This document shows, in pieces, positions 37,351-46,053 of a stretch of DNA of 64,000 nt; the stretch's first letter is position 1, and the number at the start of each line of letters is the position of its first letter. Origin of the DNA: Pseudomonas sp. MPC6 (GTDB lineage: Bacteria > Pseudomonadota > Gammaproteobacteria > Pseudomonadales > Pseudomonadaceae); contig NZ_CP034783.1 of assembly GCF_006094435.1 (NCBI RefSeq), positions 1,577,001 to 1,641,000 of the forward strand, in the 5' to 3' direction. A model generated the notes under the pieces. That model was not told the DNA's origin. It searched no databases and was given only the letters and a program-made list of their open reading frames with translations. The translations under genes and the position numbers were made by a program.

Positions 37351-37689
37351 CTATTGACTGACACCGCCTTCGGAACCGGAACCACCGGTGGTGGTTTTCG
37401 AGCCGACGCCGGTGTCGGCGTTATCGGGTGTCCGGGTGTCCGGCTGGTTCATGCCACCTTGACGGCCCGCGTCATTGCCCTGAGTCCGTGGGTCGGTACC
37501 GGTGGAGGGCGGCAGGCTGCTGTCGACGCTCGTACCGTTAGTGTTCATGGCGGGTGCGCTTTGGATGGCGGGGGCTTCAGGGCTTTCGACCGGGTTGGTC
37601 GGGCCGGTGCCGGAGGCGGTGGTGGCGGCGGAAGCGGCGCAGGACATCAGGGTGGCAAGAGCGAAGGCGGACAACCTGGACGTGATCAT
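37351..37689 (-). CDS. Small exported Gly/Thr-rich protein
   Basis: A 112-residue protein with a Sec signal peptide (MITSRLSAFALATLMSCAASA, cleavage after about residue 21). The mature part is rich in Gly, Thr, Pro, Asp and Asn, low in hydrophobics, and is probably disordered. No domain is recognised. It is the most upstream of three minus-strand small genes (36566-37689). Confidence 0.72.
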   Translation of the reverse strand: MITSRLSAFALATLMSCAASAATTASGTGPTNPVESPEAPAIQSAPAMNTNGTSVDSSLPPSTGTDPRTQGNDAGRQGGMNQPDTRTPDNADTGVGSKTTTGGSGSEGGVSQ

Positions 37690-37853
37690 GCTGGTGTCTC
37701 CATTTTCGAATGAGAGTCCTTACCTGTTATTGGTCCGGTGCCGATTTGGATTGGTGCCTGATGAACGACGAACGGTCCAAACCGGCAAGCTCTCTCGCCA
37801 CAACATGCGCAGCGACTTAGTATGGCGTTTTCAATTTTGACGAAGGCACGTCC

Positions 37854-38336
37854 ATGACCATCGAGATTCGCCCGGCGACCCCCAGCGATGCACCGCAAAT
37901 CCTCGCGTTCATCACTGAACTGGCCGACTACGAACGTGCCCGCCACGAAGTCATCGCCAGTGTCGCCGACATCGAGCGCAGCCTGTTCAGCGAAGGCGCC
38001 ACGGCCCACGGCCTGATCTGCCTGCGCGACGGCTCGCCGATCGGCTTTGCGGTGTTCTTTTTCAGCTATTCCACCTGGCTGGGCAGCAACTGCCTGTACC
38101 TCGAAGACCTCTACATCACCCCGCAACAGCGCGGTGGTGGCGCGGGCAAGACCTTGTTGCGCCATCTGGCAAAAATCGCCTGCGCCAATGATTGCGGGCG
38201 GTTCGAGTGGAGCGTGCTGGACTGGAACAAACAGGCGATCGAATTCTACGAATCCCTTGGTGCGCAGCCGCAGGAGGAGTGGGTGCGGTATCGGATGGAT
38301 GGGGCGGTGTTGCGGGATTTTGCCCAAGGTATCTGA
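37854..38336 (+). CDS. GNAT-family N-acetyltransferase (diamine acetyltransferase-like)
   Basis: A 160-residue acetyltransferase. LYLEDLYITPQQRGGGAGKTLL near residues 82-103 is the acetyl-CoA binding motif of the GNAT fold, with the QRGGGAG pyrophosphate loop. NKQAIEFYESLGA near 130 is the usual C-terminal strand. The pattern YERARHEV at residue 26 resembles the spermidine/thialysine acetyltransferase (SSAT2) branch, so an amine substrate is likely but unproven. Single gene. Confidence 0.85.
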   Translation: MTIEIRPATPSDAPQILAFITELADYERARHEVIASVADIERSLFSEGATAHGLICLRDGSPIGFAVFFFSYSTWLGSNCLYLEDLYITPQQRGGGAGKTLLRHLAKIACANDCGRFEWSVLDWNKQAIEFYESLGAQPQEEWVRYRMDGAVLRDFAQGI

Positions 38337-38352
38337 TCGCACGCGACACGCT

Positions 38353-38456
38353 TTAAAGATCGCAGCCTTCGGCAGCTCCTACAGATTCGGTGTGCGCCGC
38401 AACATCGCGCCCGACCACGATCCCTGTAGGCGCTGCCGAAGGCTGCGATTTTTTTT
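38353..38456. repeat. Inverted repeat pair after the acetyltransferase gene, terminator-like
   Basis: GATCGCAGCCTTCGGCAGCT (38359-38378) and its inverted copy AGGCGCTGCCGAAGGCTGCG (38428-38447) form a long stem. The right arm runs into eight T's, so the pair may act as a terminator for the upstream gene. Confidence 0.75.
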
Positions 38457-38463
38457 GTCGATG

Positions 38464-38520
38464 CTCAATATATGGGATGCATATTTATATATTGAGATTT
38501 AGGCCCTTGCGGGTTTATAG
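38464..38520 (+). promoter_or_regulatory. Probable operator and promoter of the galactonate (dgo) operon
   Basis: CTCAATATAT (38464-38473) and ATATATTGAG (38487-38496) form a perfect 10-base inverted repeat with a 13-base spacer. The right arm overlaps a possible -35 (TTGAGA, 38492-38497) and, 17 bases on, a -10 (TTATAG, 38515-38520). The IclR regulator encoded at 42934-43737 is the likely binder. A related half (CTCAATAAATAT) precedes the MFS gene at 41532. Confidence 0.5.
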
Positions 38521-38560
38521 TCCAGCTCACTCACTGCCAATAAACAGAACAGGTGAATCG

Positions 38561-39553
38561 ATGCTGGCGCAATTGATCGCGCTCGATTGGGGGACAACCT
38601 CATTACGTGCTTACAAACTGGGCCAGGATGGCCAAGTGCTCGAACAGCGCTCGCTGTCGTCGGGCATCATGCAACTGCCCACAGCGCCACGAATCGTCGC
38701 CGGCCGGGCATGCACCGATGGTTTTGAGCTGGCCTTCGATGAGGCCTGCGGTGACTGGCTCGACGCGCAGCCCGCTTTGCCGGTGATTGCCTGCGGCATG
38801 GTCGGCAGCGCCCAGGGCTGGTGCGAAGCGGCCTACCGCGATACCCCGGCAAACGTCGCCAGTCTCGGCACCGCCCTGCACACCCTGCGCAGCACTCGCG
38901 GTGTCGATGTGCACATCGTGCCGGGCGTTATCCAGCGTTCGCCTTTACCTAATGTGATGCGCGGCGAAGAAACCCAAGTGCTGGGCGTGCTGCAAAACCT
39001 GCCAGTGGATTGCGGCAACGATCTGTTGATCGGCCTGCCGGGCAGTCATTCGAAATGGGTGCAAGTCGCCGACGGCTGCATCGAGCATTTCGATACCTTC
39101 ATGACCGGCGAAATCTTCGCCGTGCTCAGCGAACACAGCATTCTCGGACGCACCCAGCTACGCGGTGCGTCTTTCGATGGCGCCGCCTTCGATCGCGGAG
39201 TGCAAGTGGCCTTGTCGGCGGACGGCGAGATCGGCCCGCTGTCGACCTTGTTCAGCGCCCGCAGCCTCGGGCTGACCGGCGAGCTGAGTGCCAGCGCGCA
39301 ACCGGATTACCTGTCCGGCCTGCTGATCGGTCATGAGCTGTCGGCCTTGGCCAATGTCCAGCGCCGGCGCCGCAACAGCGTGCATCTGCCCTCGATCATC
39401 CTCATCGGTAATGCCCAACTGTGTGCCCGCTATACCCGGGCACTCGACGCCTGCGGTTTTGCCCGGGTGACCCTGGCCGAACAGGCCACCGAACGCGGGT
39501 TGTGGCAGCTGGCGATCGCCGCCGGACTGATGGCCGCAACCCCATCCCGTTAA
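38561..39553 (+). CDS. dgoK: 2-dehydro-3-deoxygalactonokinase
   Basis: DgoK phosphorylates 2-keto-3-deoxygalactonate, the second step of the De Ley-Doudoroff galactonate pathway. The 330 residues start MLAQLIALDWGTTSLRAY, where DWGTTSLRAY is the phosphate-binding motif of this kinase family. GLPGSHSKWV near 155 and TGEIFAVLSEHSIL near 185 are further family motifs. The ATG at 38561 follows AACAGGTG; the longer open frame upstream runs through the operator and a repeat. dgoA follows after 19 bases. Confidence 0.93.
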   Translation: MLAQLIALDWGTTSLRAYKLGQDGQVLEQRSLSSGIMQLPTAPRIVAGRACTDGFELAFDEACGDWLDAQPALPVIACGMVGSAQGWCEAAYRDTPANVASLGTALHTLRSTRGVDVHIVPGVIQRSPLPNVMRGEETQVLGVLQNLPVDCGNDLLIGLPGSHSKWVQVADGCIEHFDTFMTGEIFAVLSEHSILGRTQLRGASFDGAAFDRGVQVALSADGEIGPLSTLFSARSLGLTGELSASAQPDYLSGLLIGHELSALANVQRRRRNSVHLPSIILIGNAQLCARYTRALDACGFARVTLAEQATERGLWQLAIAAGLMAATPSR

Positions 39554-39572
39554 ACCTGACTGGAGGTCTGAC

Positions 39573-40193
39573 ATGCTCAAGCAAGCACTGGCGCAAAACG
39601 GTCTGATCGCGATCCTGCGGGGCCTGCGCCCGCAAGAGGCGGCGGCCATCGGAGAAGTCCTGTATGCCGCCGGATTTCGCGTCATCGAGGTACCGCTCAA
39701 TTCCCCTGAACCCTACGACAGTATCCGCATCCTGAGCAGCACCTTGCCTGCCGACTGCCTGATCGGCGCGGGCACGGTGCTGACGCCGGAGCAGGTCGGG
39801 CAAGTGAAAGCCGCAGGCGGCCAGGTGATCGTCATGCCCCACAGCGATCCCAAGGTGTTGCGTGCGGCGAAGGCCGCGGGGTTGTTCCTGTCGCCGGGTG
39901 TGGCGACGCCGACGGAAGCCTTTGCCGCATTGGCCGAGGGCGCCGACGTACTGAAGATGTTCCCGGCCGAGCAGATGGGGCCGGCCGTCGTCAAAGCCTG
40001 GCTCGCCGTACTGCCTGCCGGAACGATTCTGGCGCCGGTCGGCGGTATCACTCCGGACAACATGCAGGTGTTTATCGACGCGGGCGTCAAAGGCTTCGGC
40101 CTCGGTTCCGGTTTGTTCAAACCGGGCATGACGCCTGAAGAGGTGGCCGTTAACGCCAAGGCCTATGTGGCGGCCTGGAAAGCCCTTCGCTGA
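39573..40193 (+). CDS. dgoA: 2-dehydro-3-deoxy-6-phosphogalactonate aldolase
   Basis: A 206-residue class I aldolase that splits KDPGal into pyruvate and glyceraldehyde-3-phosphate. [11 protein letters not shown] near residue 67 and [13 protein letters not shown] near 126, which holds the Schiff-base lysine, are characteristic of the KDPG/KDPGal family. It follows dgoK with TGGAGG before the ATG. Kinase upstream and galactonate dehydratase downstream favour the galactonate role over KDPG aldolase. Confidence 0.93.
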   Translation: MLKQALAQNGLIAILRGLRPQEAAAIGEVLYAAGFRVIEVPLNSPEPYDSIRILSSTLPADCLIGAGTVLTPEQVGQVKAAGGQVIVMPHSDPKVLRAAKAAGLFLSPGVATPTEAFAALAEGADVLKMFPAEQMGPAVVKAWLAVLPAGTILAPVGGITPDNMQVFIDAGVKGFGLGSGLFKPGMTPEEVAVNAKAYVAAWKALR

Positions 40194-40237
40194 GACTGTC
40201 TGGCGCTGCGAGCGCTGCATCCAATAAGAGAGACAAC

Positions 40238-41386
40238 ATGAAAATCACCAAACTGACCACCTTCATCGTTCCACCGCGCTGGTGCTTTCTCAAGGTCGAA
40301 ACCGACGAGGGCGTCACCGGTTGGGGCGAGCCTGTGGTCGAAGGTCGCGCCCACACGGTCGCGGCTGCCGTCGAAGAATTGTCCGACTACCTGATCGGCA
40401 AAGACCCACGCAACATCGAAGACATCTGGACCGTGCTCTACCGCGGCGGCTTTTACCGTGGCGGCGCGATTCACATGAGCGCGCTGGCCGGTATCGACCA
40501 GGCGCTGTGGGACATCAAAGGCAAGGCCCTGGGGGTGTCGGTCAGTGATTTGCTCGGCGGCCAGGTGCGCGACAAGATCCGCGTCTACTCCTGGATCGGC
40601 GGCGACCGGCCGGCGGACACCGCTCGCGCGGCGAAAGAAGCGGTCGAACGTGGTTTCACCGCGGTGAAAATGAACGGCACCGAAGAGCTGCAATTCCTCG
40701 ATTCCTTCGAGAAGGTCGACCTGGCCCTGGCCAACGTCGCCGCCGTGCGCGACGCGGTGGGCCCGAACGTCGGGATCGGCGTCGACTTCCATGGCCGGGT
40801 GCACAAACCCATGGCCAAGGTGCTGATGAAGGAGCTCGATCCGTACAAACTGATGTTCATCGAAGAACCGGTGCTCAGCGAAAACTACGAAGCACTGAAG
40901 GAACTGGCGCCGCTGACCAGTACGCCGATTGCCCTGGGTGAGCGGCTGTTCTCGCGCTGGGATTTCAAGCGCGTGCTCAGCGAAGGCTACGTCGACATCA
41001 TCCAGCCCGATGCTTCCCACGCCGGCGGCATCACCGAAACCCGCAAGATCGCCAACATGGCCGAAGCCTACGACGTGGCGCTGGCGCTGCATTGCCCGCT
41101 GGGCCCGATTGCGCTGGCGGCGTGCCTGCAGCTGGATGCGGTTTGCTACAACGCGTTCATCCAGGAGCAGAGCCTGGGCATCCACTACAACGAGAGCAAC
41201 GACCTGCTGGATTACGTCAAGGATCCACGGGTGTTCGACTACGACAAAGGCTTCGTCAAGATCCCCAACGGCCCGGGCCTGGGGATCGAGATCAACGAGG
41301 AATACGTGATCGAACGCGCGGCGGTCGGCCACCGCTGGCGCAACCCGATCTGGCGCCATGCCGATGGCAGTTTTGCCGAGTGGTGA
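40238..41386 (+). CDS. dgoD: D-galactonate dehydratase
   Basis: DgoD removes water from D-galactonate to give 2-keto-3-deoxygalactonate, the first step of the pathway. The 382-residue enzyme belongs to the enolase/mandelate racemase superfamily. The barrel holds the Mg ligands: the aspartate in [12 protein letters not shown] near 183, [10 protein letters not shown] near 209 and [12 protein letters not shown] near 235; [12 protein letters not shown] and [14 protein letters not shown] complete the active site. AAGAGAGA is upstream of the ATG. It is 44 bases after dgoA. Confidence 0.94.
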   Translation: MKITKLTTFIVPPRWCFLKVETDEGVTGWGEPVVEGRAHTVAAAVEELSDYLIGKDPRNIEDIWTVLYRGGFYRGGAIHMSALAGIDQALWDIKGKALGVSVSDLLGGQVRDKIRVYSWIGGDRPADTARAAKEAVERGFTAVKMNGTEELQFLDSFEKVDLALANVAAVRDAVGPNVGIGVDFHGRVHKPMAKVLMKELDPYKLMFIEEPVLSENYEALKELAPLTSTPIALGERLFSRWDFKRVLSEGYVDIIQPDASHAGGITETRKIANMAEAYDVALALHCPLGPIALAACLQLDAVCYNAFIQEQSLGIHYNESNDLLDYVKDPRVFDYDKGFVKIPNGPGLGIEINEEYVIERAAVGHRWRNPIWRHADGSFAEW

Positions 41387-41407
41387 AATCTCACTGACCC
41401 ACCGCAA

Positions 41408-41509
41408 TCCCCCTGTAGGAGCTGGCTTGCCAGCGAAAGCGTCCTTTCAGTCACATCAATGCCGGATGTGCCGCCGTCTTCGCTGGCAAGCCAGCTCCTA
41501 CAGGGGGGG
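41408..41509. repeat. Inverted REP pair between dgoD and the MFS gene
   Basis: Two facing copies of GTAGGAGCTGGCTTGCCAGC (41415-41434 and 41480-41502 region), nearly perfect over about 25 bases. They separate dgoD from the transporter gene. Confidence 0.87.
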
Positions 41510-41562
41510 CAGCGCAAATCTTCAGCACGATCTCAATAAATATAAAAAGAGGCACCCCCCCC

Positions 41563-42873
41563 ATGCAACCGCAAACCCTCACCGGGCAGGCGTCGTTGGT
41601 GACGCCCAGTCGCAAGCGTTTTTTCATCATGGTCCTGCTGTTCATCACCGTGGTGATCAACTACCTGGACCGCAGCAACCTGTCGATTGCCGCCCCGGCG
41701 CTGACCAGCGAACTGGGGATCGATCCGATCCATGTCGGGCTGATCTTCTCTGCGTTCGGCTGGACCTACGCCGCCATGCAGATCCCCGGCGGCTGGCTGG
41801 TGGATCGCGTCCCGCCACGGATTCTCTACAGCGTCGCGCTGCTGCTGTGGTCGATCGCCACGGTGATGCTCGGCTTTGCTGCCAGCTTCATCGCGCTGTT
41901 CGTCCTGCGCATGGCGGTCGGTGCGCTGGAAGCGCCGGCCTATCCGATCAACAGCCGTGTGGTCACCACGTGGTTCCCTGAACGCGAGCGTGCCACCGCC
42001 ATCGGTTTTTATACCTCCGGGCAATTTGTCGGCCTGGCATTCCTCACCCCGGTACTGGCCTGGTTGCAGCATCGATACGGCTGGCACATGGTCTTCGTCA
42101 GCACCGGTGCGGTGGGCATTCTCTGGGCGGTGATCTGGTACGCGGTGTATCGCGAGCCGCGGGATTTCAAGGGCGCCAACGCGGCTGAAATCGAGCTGAT
42201 CCGCGAGGGCGGCGGGCTGGTGGATATTCAGGTCGAAACCGCCAAGGCCAAGGCGAAATTCAGTTGGACCGACCTCGGCGTCGTCCTCAGCAAACGCAAA
42301 CTCTGGGGCATCTACCTCGGCCAGTTCTGCCTCAACTCGACACTGTGGTTTTTCCTCACGTGGTTCCCGACCTACCTGGTGAAATATCGCGGCATGGACT
42401 TCATCAAGTCCGGCCTGCTGGCATCGCTGCCGTTCCTCGCCGCCTTCGTCGGCGTGCTGTGTTCGGGGTTCTTCTCTGACTGGTTGATCCGGCGCGGCTA
42501 CACGGTGGGTTTTGCCCGCAAGTTGCCGATCATCGGCGGCCTGTTGATTTCCACCTCGATCATCGGCGCCAACTTCGTCGAGTCGACCCCGCTGGTGATT
42601 GCCTTCCTCGCGCTGGCATTTTTCGGTAACGGGCTGGCCTCGATCACCTTGTCGCTGGTGTCGACCCTGGCCCCGGCCCGGTTGCTGGGACTGACCGGCG
42701 GGGTGTTCAACTTTATCGGCAACCTGTCGGCCATCACCACGCCCATCGTCATCGGTTTCCTCGCCACCGGTAATTCGTTCGCTCCGGCGATCACCTATAT
42801 CTCGGCGCTGGCGTTGATTGGCGCGCTTTCCTACATCCTGCTGGTGGGCAAGGTCGAGCGTATCAAGTTGTAG
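41563..42873 (+). CDS. MFS transporter, anion:cation symporter type (probable galactonate importer)
   Basis: A 436-residue major facilitator transporter with 12 predicted membrane helices. VINYLDRSNLSIAAPAL near residue 28 and GWTYAAMQIPGGWLVDR near 65 place it in the ACS subfamily (hexuronate and galactonate carriers such as DgoT and GudP). Its place in the dgo operon suggests D-galactonate uptake, though the substrate is not proved by sequence. An AT-rich leader with a half operator precedes it. Confidence 0.88.
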   Translation: MQPQTLTGQASLVTPSRKRFFIMVLLFITVVINYLDRSNLSIAAPALTSELGIDPIHVGLIFSAFGWTYAAMQIPGGWLVDRVPPRILYSVALLLWSIATVMLGFAASFIALFVLRMAVGALEAPAYPINSRVVTTWFPERERATAIGFYTSGQFVGLAFLTPVLAWLQHRYGWHMVFVSTGAVGILWAVIWYAVYREPRDFKGANAAEIELIREGGGLVDIQVETAKAKAKFSWTDLGVVLSKRKLWGIYLGQFCLNSTLWFFLTWFPTYLVKYRGMDFIKSGLLASLPFLAAFVGVLCSGFFSDWLIRRGYTVGFARKLPIIGGLLISTSIIGANFVESTPLVIAFLALAFFGNGLASITLSLVSTLAPARLLGLTGGVFNFIGNLSAITTPIVIGFLATGNSFAPAITYISALALIGALSYILLVGKVERIKL

Positions 42874-42933
42874 TTGCAGGCGTCGGGCGACCATAATGCC
42901 GCCCGTTCACTCGCTCAACGGTAAAGGCTGGAT

Positions 42934-43737
42934 ATGCAGGAAGACGCCCCGAAAATCGCCAAGGACGCCGCGCCGACCGGCACCCAGACACTGCTGCGTG
43001 GCCTGGGTGTGGTGCAGGCGGTGGCCAGTGGTGCCCGTGATCTCAAGGAAATCGCCCGGCTGATCGGCACCACGCGCAGCACCACCCATCGTCTGGCCAG
43101 TTGTCTGGTGGATGAGCGTTACCTGCGGGTGGTGCCGCAAATCGGCTATCTGTTGGGGCCCAAGCTGATCGAACTGGGTTTCCAGGCGCGCGAAGAACTG
43201 CCCCTGGTGACCCTGGCCGGGCCGTACCTGGATGAGTTGTCGGCATTGACCGGCGACACCATCCACCTGGCGATTCGTGAAGGCGACGAGGTGCTCTATC
43301 TGCACAAGAATCCGGGGCGCAACGGCCCGGAAATGCGTTCGCGGGTCGGCCACCGCATGCCGTTGGCGCGTACCGGGATCGGCAAGGCGCTGATGCTGGA
43401 TGACACGCAGGAAGAATGGCAGCGGCTGTACGAAGTCAGCCTGCCGGCAGGTGGGAAAAATCTATTCTGGCCGCAGCACCCGGAGCAGTCCTGGGAGCAG
43501 TTTCAGCAGCGCATGCTCGAGTATGTGACGGGCGGCTACGCCTTCGATCTGGAAGACAACGAACCGTCGATCCGCTGTGTGGCGGCGCCGATCCGTGATG
43601 CCTCCAGGCGCATTGTCGCTGGCATCAGCATCGCCAGCACCGTGCCCTACATGCCGCTGGAAAAAATGGCCGAGCTGATCCCTCTGATCAAGGGGGTCAC
43701 AGCCCGGCTGTCTGCGGAGTTAGGCCTGAAGGTTTAG
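42934..43737 (+). CDS. IclR-family transcriptional regulator of the dgo cluster
   Basis: A 267-residue IclR-type regulator. The winged helix spans about residues 20-80 (TLLRGLGVVQAVASGARDLK, then GTTRSTTHRLASCLV), and the effector-binding domain follows, with the GDTIHLAIREGDEVLYLHK core near 108. It sits 60 bases after the transporter and probably senses galactonate or its products and controls the dgo genes through the palindrome at 38464. Its end overlaps the convergent alcohol dehydrogenase by 3-4 bases. Confidence 0.88.
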   Translation: MQEDAPKIAKDAAPTGTQTLLRGLGVVQAVASGARDLKEIARLIGTTRSTTHRLASCLVDERYLRVVPQIGYLLGPKLIELGFQAREELPLVTLAGPYLDELSALTGDTIHLAIREGDEVLYLHKNPGRNGPEMRSRVGHRMPLARTGIGKALMLDDTQEEWQRLYEVSLPAGGKNLFWPQHPEQSWEQFQQRMLEYVTGGYAFDLEDNEPSIRCVAAPIRDASRRIVAGISIASTVPYMPLEKMAELIPLIKGVTARLSAELGLKV

Positions 43738-44786
43738 ACCTTCAGCGTCGCCATGTCGATCACGAAGCGGTACTTCACATCACCGGCGATCATGCGGGTG
43801 TAAGCCTCGTTGATCTGGCGGATGTCGAGCATCTCGATGTCGCAAGTGATGTCGTGCTCGGCGCAGAAATCCAGCACTTCCTGGGTCTCGGCAATGCCAC
43901 CGATCAGCGAGCCGGCCAATACGCGACGGCTCATCACCAGCTTGCCCGCATGCACCGGCGGCTCGACCGGTTCGATCAAGCCCACCAGAATGTGCACGCC
44001 GTCGAAACGCAGGGTGTCGAGGTAGGGGTTGAGGTCGTGCTGCACCGGGATGGTGTCCAGCAGGAAGTCGAAATGACCGGCCGCCGCCTTCATCTGTTCG
44101 GCATCGGTGGACACGATCACGTGGTCCGCGCCCTGACGGCGAGCTTCTTCGGCCTTGCTCGCCGAGCGGGTGAACAGCGTCACTTCGGCGCCCATGGCCT
44201 TGGCGAACTTGATGCCCATGTGGCCGAGGCCACCCATGCCGAGAATCCCGACTTTGTCTCCGGCCTTCACCCCGTAGTGCTTGAGCGGAGAGTAGGTGGT
44301 GATGCCGGCGCAGAGGATCGGCGCGGCGCTGGCCAGGTCGAGTGTTTCCGGGATGCGCACGACGAAGTGTTCGCTGACCACGATGCTGTCGGAATAGCCG
44401 CCCATGGTGTTGCTGCCATCGATCCGGTCCGGGGTGGCGTAGGTCATGGTCGGACCTTCGAGGCAGTATTGCTCGAGATTCGACTGGCAGGCTTCGCAGC
44501 TGCGGCAGGAATCGACCATGCAGCCGACACCGACCAGGTCGCCGACCTTGTGTCGGGTGACATTCGCACCGATGGCGGTCACTTTGCCGACGATCTCGTG
44601 GCCGGGCATCAGTGGGTAAACTGCAATGCCCCACTCGTTGCGTGCCTGGTGGATGTCGGAATGGCAAACGCCGCAGTACAGAATATCGATGGCAACGTCG
44701 TCGGCCCGAGGGCTGCGGCGCTCGAATTTCACGGGGGCGAGGGGCGTGGTGGCCGATTGGGCGGCATATCCGATGGCGGTGTACAT
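43734..44786 (-). CDS. Zinc-type NAD(P)-dependent alcohol dehydrogenase (YahK/cinnamyl-alcohol type)
   Basis: A 350-residue medium-chain dehydrogenase. CGVCHSDIHQARNEWG at residue 38 supplies catalytic zinc ligands, GHEIVGKV the conserved glutamate, and CRSCEACQSNLEQYC four cysteines for the structural zinc. GILGMGGLGHMGIKFAKAMG near 180 is the dinucleotide loop; TRSASK after it hints at NADPH. Related YahK/CAD enzymes reduce aldehydes to alcohols. I start at the ATG 44786; a longer frame has a poor start. It is divergent from the araC gene, which probably controls it. Confidence 0.9.
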   Translation of the reverse strand: MYTAIGYAAQSATTPLAPVKFERRSPRADDVAIDILYCGVCHSDIHQARNEWGIAVYPLMPGHEIVGKVTAIGANVTRHKVGDLVGVGCMVDSCRSCEACQSNLEQYCLEGPTMTYATPDRIDGSNTMGGYSDSIVVSEHFVVRIPETLDLASAAPILCAGITTYSPLKHYGVKAGDKVGILGMGGLGHMGIKFAKAMGAEVTLFTRSASKAEEARRQGADHVIVSTDAEQMKAAAGHFDFLLDTIPVQHDLNPYLDTLRFDGVHILVGLIEPVEPPVHAGKLVMSRRVLAGSLIGGIAETQEVLDFCAEHDITCDIEMLDIRQINEAYTRMIAGDVKYRFVIDMATLKV

Positions 44787-44857
44787 GAGGAACCTCGCAG
44801 AGCAGTGACAGGTGAGGGGGTGAATTCTGGGCGCCGGACCCACGCCCGGCCATGGCG

Positions 44858-44888
44858 ATTCCTCCGGGTGTCATGCCTATTCCTCCGG
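44858..44888 (+). promoter_or_regulatory. Direct repeats, possible AraC-type operator
   Basis: ATTCCTCCGG occurs at 44858-44867 and again at 44879-44888, exactly 21 bases apart (two helical turns). Direct repeats at this spacing are the usual AraC-family binding pattern. The site lies between the divergent dehydrogenase and regulator genes. Confidence 0.45.
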
Positions 44889-44977
44889 CATGCGCCTCGA
44901 AGGAGACGCATTGGCCAGCAGACCTGCGATGATGCTTTCATCCCGATTTCCGCGACTTTTTCCGTGAAGAGCTGCCC

Positions 44978-45868
44978 ATGCTGTTGACCCGTCATCTCGA
45001 TGCCAATGCCACCCTGGTTTCATTGATCCAGCCGCTGACCACTCGTGATGGTTTCGCGCCCACCGCATTGCCGGGTGTGCAGGTGCTGCGCGCCAGTTGT
45101 GATGTGGCCCGTGGCCCGCAGATCTACGAGCCGAGCCTGGTGATCATTGCCCAGGGCAGCAAACTGGCGTATCTGGGGCCCCGTACGCTGGAGTACGGCG
45201 CCGGGCATTATCTGATCCAGGCACTGCCGGTGCCGTTCGAGTGCGAGACGTTTTCGGCACCGGATGGGCCCATGCTCGGGGTGTCCATCGCCATCGACCG
45301 GGTGCTGCTCGGTGAGTTGGTGTTGGCCATGGGGCTGGTGTCGGGACGCACGATTGCGGCGCAGACGCCGGAGTCCATGACCTCTGCGGTGCTCGACGAC
45401 GCGATGCGTGGCTGTGTGGAACGGCTGCTGCGTTGCCTGCACGATCCGCTGGAATGCCAGGTGATGGGGCAGGCCCGATTGCGCGAGTTGTTGTTCGTCG
45501 CCTTGCGCGGACCGCAAGCCGATGTGTTGCGGGCACTGGTCGAGCAGCAGGGACAGTTCGCCCGGATCGCGGCATCGCTCAGTCATCTGCATGCGCATTA
45601 CACCGAGCCGTTGAACGTCGAAACCCTGGCCGGTTGCGCGAACATGAGCGCGTCGACCTTTCACGAGCATTTCAAGCGCAGCACCTTGTTGTCGCCGGTG
45701 CAGTACTTGAAGCGCCTGCGCCTGCTCAAGGCGCAGACCTTGCTGGTGGCCGAGGGGCTGGGCGTGGCGCAGGTGGCGCATCGGGTGGGGTATCAAAGCA
45801 CGTCGCAGTTCAGTCGCGAGTACAAGCGCTACTTCGAGCGCAATCCCGGCGACGAACGCGCCGCCTGA
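44978..45868 (+). CDS. AraC-family transcriptional regulator
   Basis: A 296-residue regulator with an N-terminal cupin-like AraC domain (PSLVIIAQGSKLAYLGPRTL near residue 50) and a C-terminal pair of helix-turn-helix motifs (about residues 200-290; TLAGCANMSASTFHEHFK and AHRVGYQSTSQFSREYKRYF). It is divergent from the alcohol dehydrogenase. E. coli has a comparable pair, YqhC with the aldehyde reductase YqhD, so it may respond to aldehydes. The 191-base divergent region has 21-base-spaced direct repeats. Confidence 0.88.
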   Translation: MLLTRHLDANATLVSLIQPLTTRDGFAPTALPGVQVLRASCDVARGPQIYEPSLVIIAQGSKLAYLGPRTLEYGAGHYLIQALPVPFECETFSAPDGPMLGVSIAIDRVLLGELVLAMGLVSGRTIAAQTPESMTSAVLDDAMRGCVERLLRCLHDPLECQVMGQARLRELLFVALRGPQADVLRALVEQQGQFARIAASLSHLHAHYTEPLNVETLAGCANMSASTFHEHFKRSTLLSPVQYLKRLRLLKAQTLLVAEGLGVAQVAHRVGYQSTSQFSREYKRYFERNPGDERAA

Positions 45869-45881
45869 TGCACCGCAGATC

Positions 45882-45979
45882 CCCCCTGTAGGAGCCGGCT
45901 TGCTGGCGAAGGCGGTGGGCCAGCCAGCATCTATATGACTGACACACCGCCTTCGCTGGCAAGCCAGCTCCTACAGGGG
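45882..45979. repeat. Inverted REP pair after araC
   Basis: GTAGGAGCCGGCTTGCTGGC (45888-45907) faces GCTGGCAAGCCAGCTCCTAC (45955-45974). It lies between araC and the etfQO terminator, two convergent transcripts. Confidence 0.86.
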
Positions 45980-46009
45980 TTTTGTGGTGTGGCATGAATC
46001 CTGGGCAAC

Positions 46010-46034
46010 AAAAAGGCCCCCATTCCGGGAGCCT
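46010..46034 (-). terminator. Terminator of etfQO
   Basis: On the minus strand GGCTCCC and GGGGGCC pair with a 5-base loop (one mismatch) and TTTTTG follows, 20 bases after the etfQO stop. Confidence 0.75.
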
Positions 46035-46053
46035 CGATGTTCAGGCGTGCGAC

